This document shows positions 58,708 to 58,802 of a stretch of 58,802 nt of DNA, piece by piece. Position 1 is the stretch's first letter. Every line of letters starts with the position of its first letter. Location: positions 1 to 58,802 of the forward strand of contig CACFSU010000006.1 in NCBI GenBank assembly GCA_902569055.1, in the 5' to 3' direction. This DNA is from an uncultured Pelagibacteraceae bacterium (GTDB lineage Bacteria > Pseudomonadota > Alphaproteobacteria > Pelagibacterales > Pelagibacteraceae). Both the position numbers and the translations under genes were made by a program. Under the pieces are notes generated by a model. The model worked only from the letters and a program-made list of their open reading frames with translations, did not search any database and had not been told where the DNA came from.

Positions 58708-58802
58708 ATGAACAAAATAGCATTAATTCATTGTGGCTGCCATAAAACAGGTTCAACAACTTTTCAACACATATTAAAAAAAAATCAAAAAAAATTAAAT
58801 TA
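58708..58802 (+). CDS. Sulfotransferase-like protein, N-terminal fragment (cut by window edge)
   Basis: A frame starting at ATG 58708 runs to the right edge. The 31 visible codons give MNKIALIHCGCHKTGSTTFQ and a Lys/Asn-rich continuation. The G-x-H-K-T-G-S-T-T element matches the phosphosulfate-binding loop of sulfotransferase-like P-loop proteins, many of which decorate polysaccharides. The rest is outside the window. Read as such it would mark a further carbohydrate-modifying gene near this locus. Confidence 0.6.
   Translation, partial: MNKIALIHCGCHKTGSTTFQHILKKNQKKLN

Noticed and set aside
1-58802. CRISPR arrays, tRNA or rRNA genes, insertion sequences, attachment sites
   Set aside because: Read through both strands; no direct repeats with spacers, cloverleaf arms, transposase motifs or terminal repeats were found.

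Overview
This is a very AT-rich, tightly packed stretch of bacterial chromosome. Gene content and style point to a marine alphaproteobacterium of the SAR11 clade (Pelagibacterales). The evidence is pervasive A/T homopolymers, ATGA/TAATG gene junctions, convergent genes whose stops overlap, the adenylylsulfate reductase genes aprM-aprB-aprA, a DUF3553 protein, an alphaproteobacterial gshA/gshB pair and Tat-dependent TRAP transport. This assignment is inferred from sequence reading, not from a search. No rRNA, tRNA, CRISPR array or insertion sequence was seen.

Positions 1-29,922 form a large surface-polysaccharide locus. On the left, the minus strand encodes a Wzc-type tyrosine autokinase, a polyprenyl-phosphate sugar-1-phosphate transferase and a PPP-type phosphatase. 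The Wza outer-membrane export lipoprotein lies at 11.8-12.9 kb. Between wzc and wza sits a 1716-residue secreted protein with a FecR domain and about seven Ig-like repeats. Further right are two Wzy/WaaL-like polymerase/ligase proteins, a Wzx-like flippase, several GT2, GT4, WavE and WecG/TagA glycosyltransferases, and a methyltransferase. There are also two kinase-fold proteins, a thymidylate-kinase-like protein, a formyltransferase/GINT1 fusion, a nucleotidyltransferase-HAD fusion, GalE and a GDP-mannose 3,5-epimerase. Together they suggest a Wzx/Wzy-type exopolysaccharide or capsule carrying galactose-type sugars and probably a cytidylyl-activated phospho-substituent. A degraded gene lies at 26.7-27.0 kb.

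Positions 29,926-38,568 (minus strand) are metabolic: aprM-aprB-aprA (sulfite oxidation to APS) with a small downstream partner, a pabB-pabA-pabC folate-precursor set, an MFS carrier and a cystathionine beta-lyase-type enzyme. aprB carries a one-base frameshift in a homopolymer.

Positions 38,577-47,844 are housekeeping: a promoter driving a 27-residue polybasic peptide, mnmA, a DUF3553 protein, an inositol-phosphatase-family enzyme, recX, an ABA4-like membrane protein, an ammonium transporter with structured flanks, hup, rseP, an SRAP protein and cutA. cutA has a one-base frameshift in an A9 run.

Positions 47,910-58,566 hold gshB, gshA and a class I amidotransferase. They are followed by an apparent uptake-and-oxidation module: iron alcohol dehydrogenase, aldehyde dehydrogenase, short-chain dehydrogenase and a TRAP transporter (dctP, dctM, dctQ). 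A lipoprotein-like metallo-beta-lactamase-fold hydrolase comes next. The window ends in the first codons of a sulfotransferase-like gene. Strong hairpin terminators separate several transcription units.
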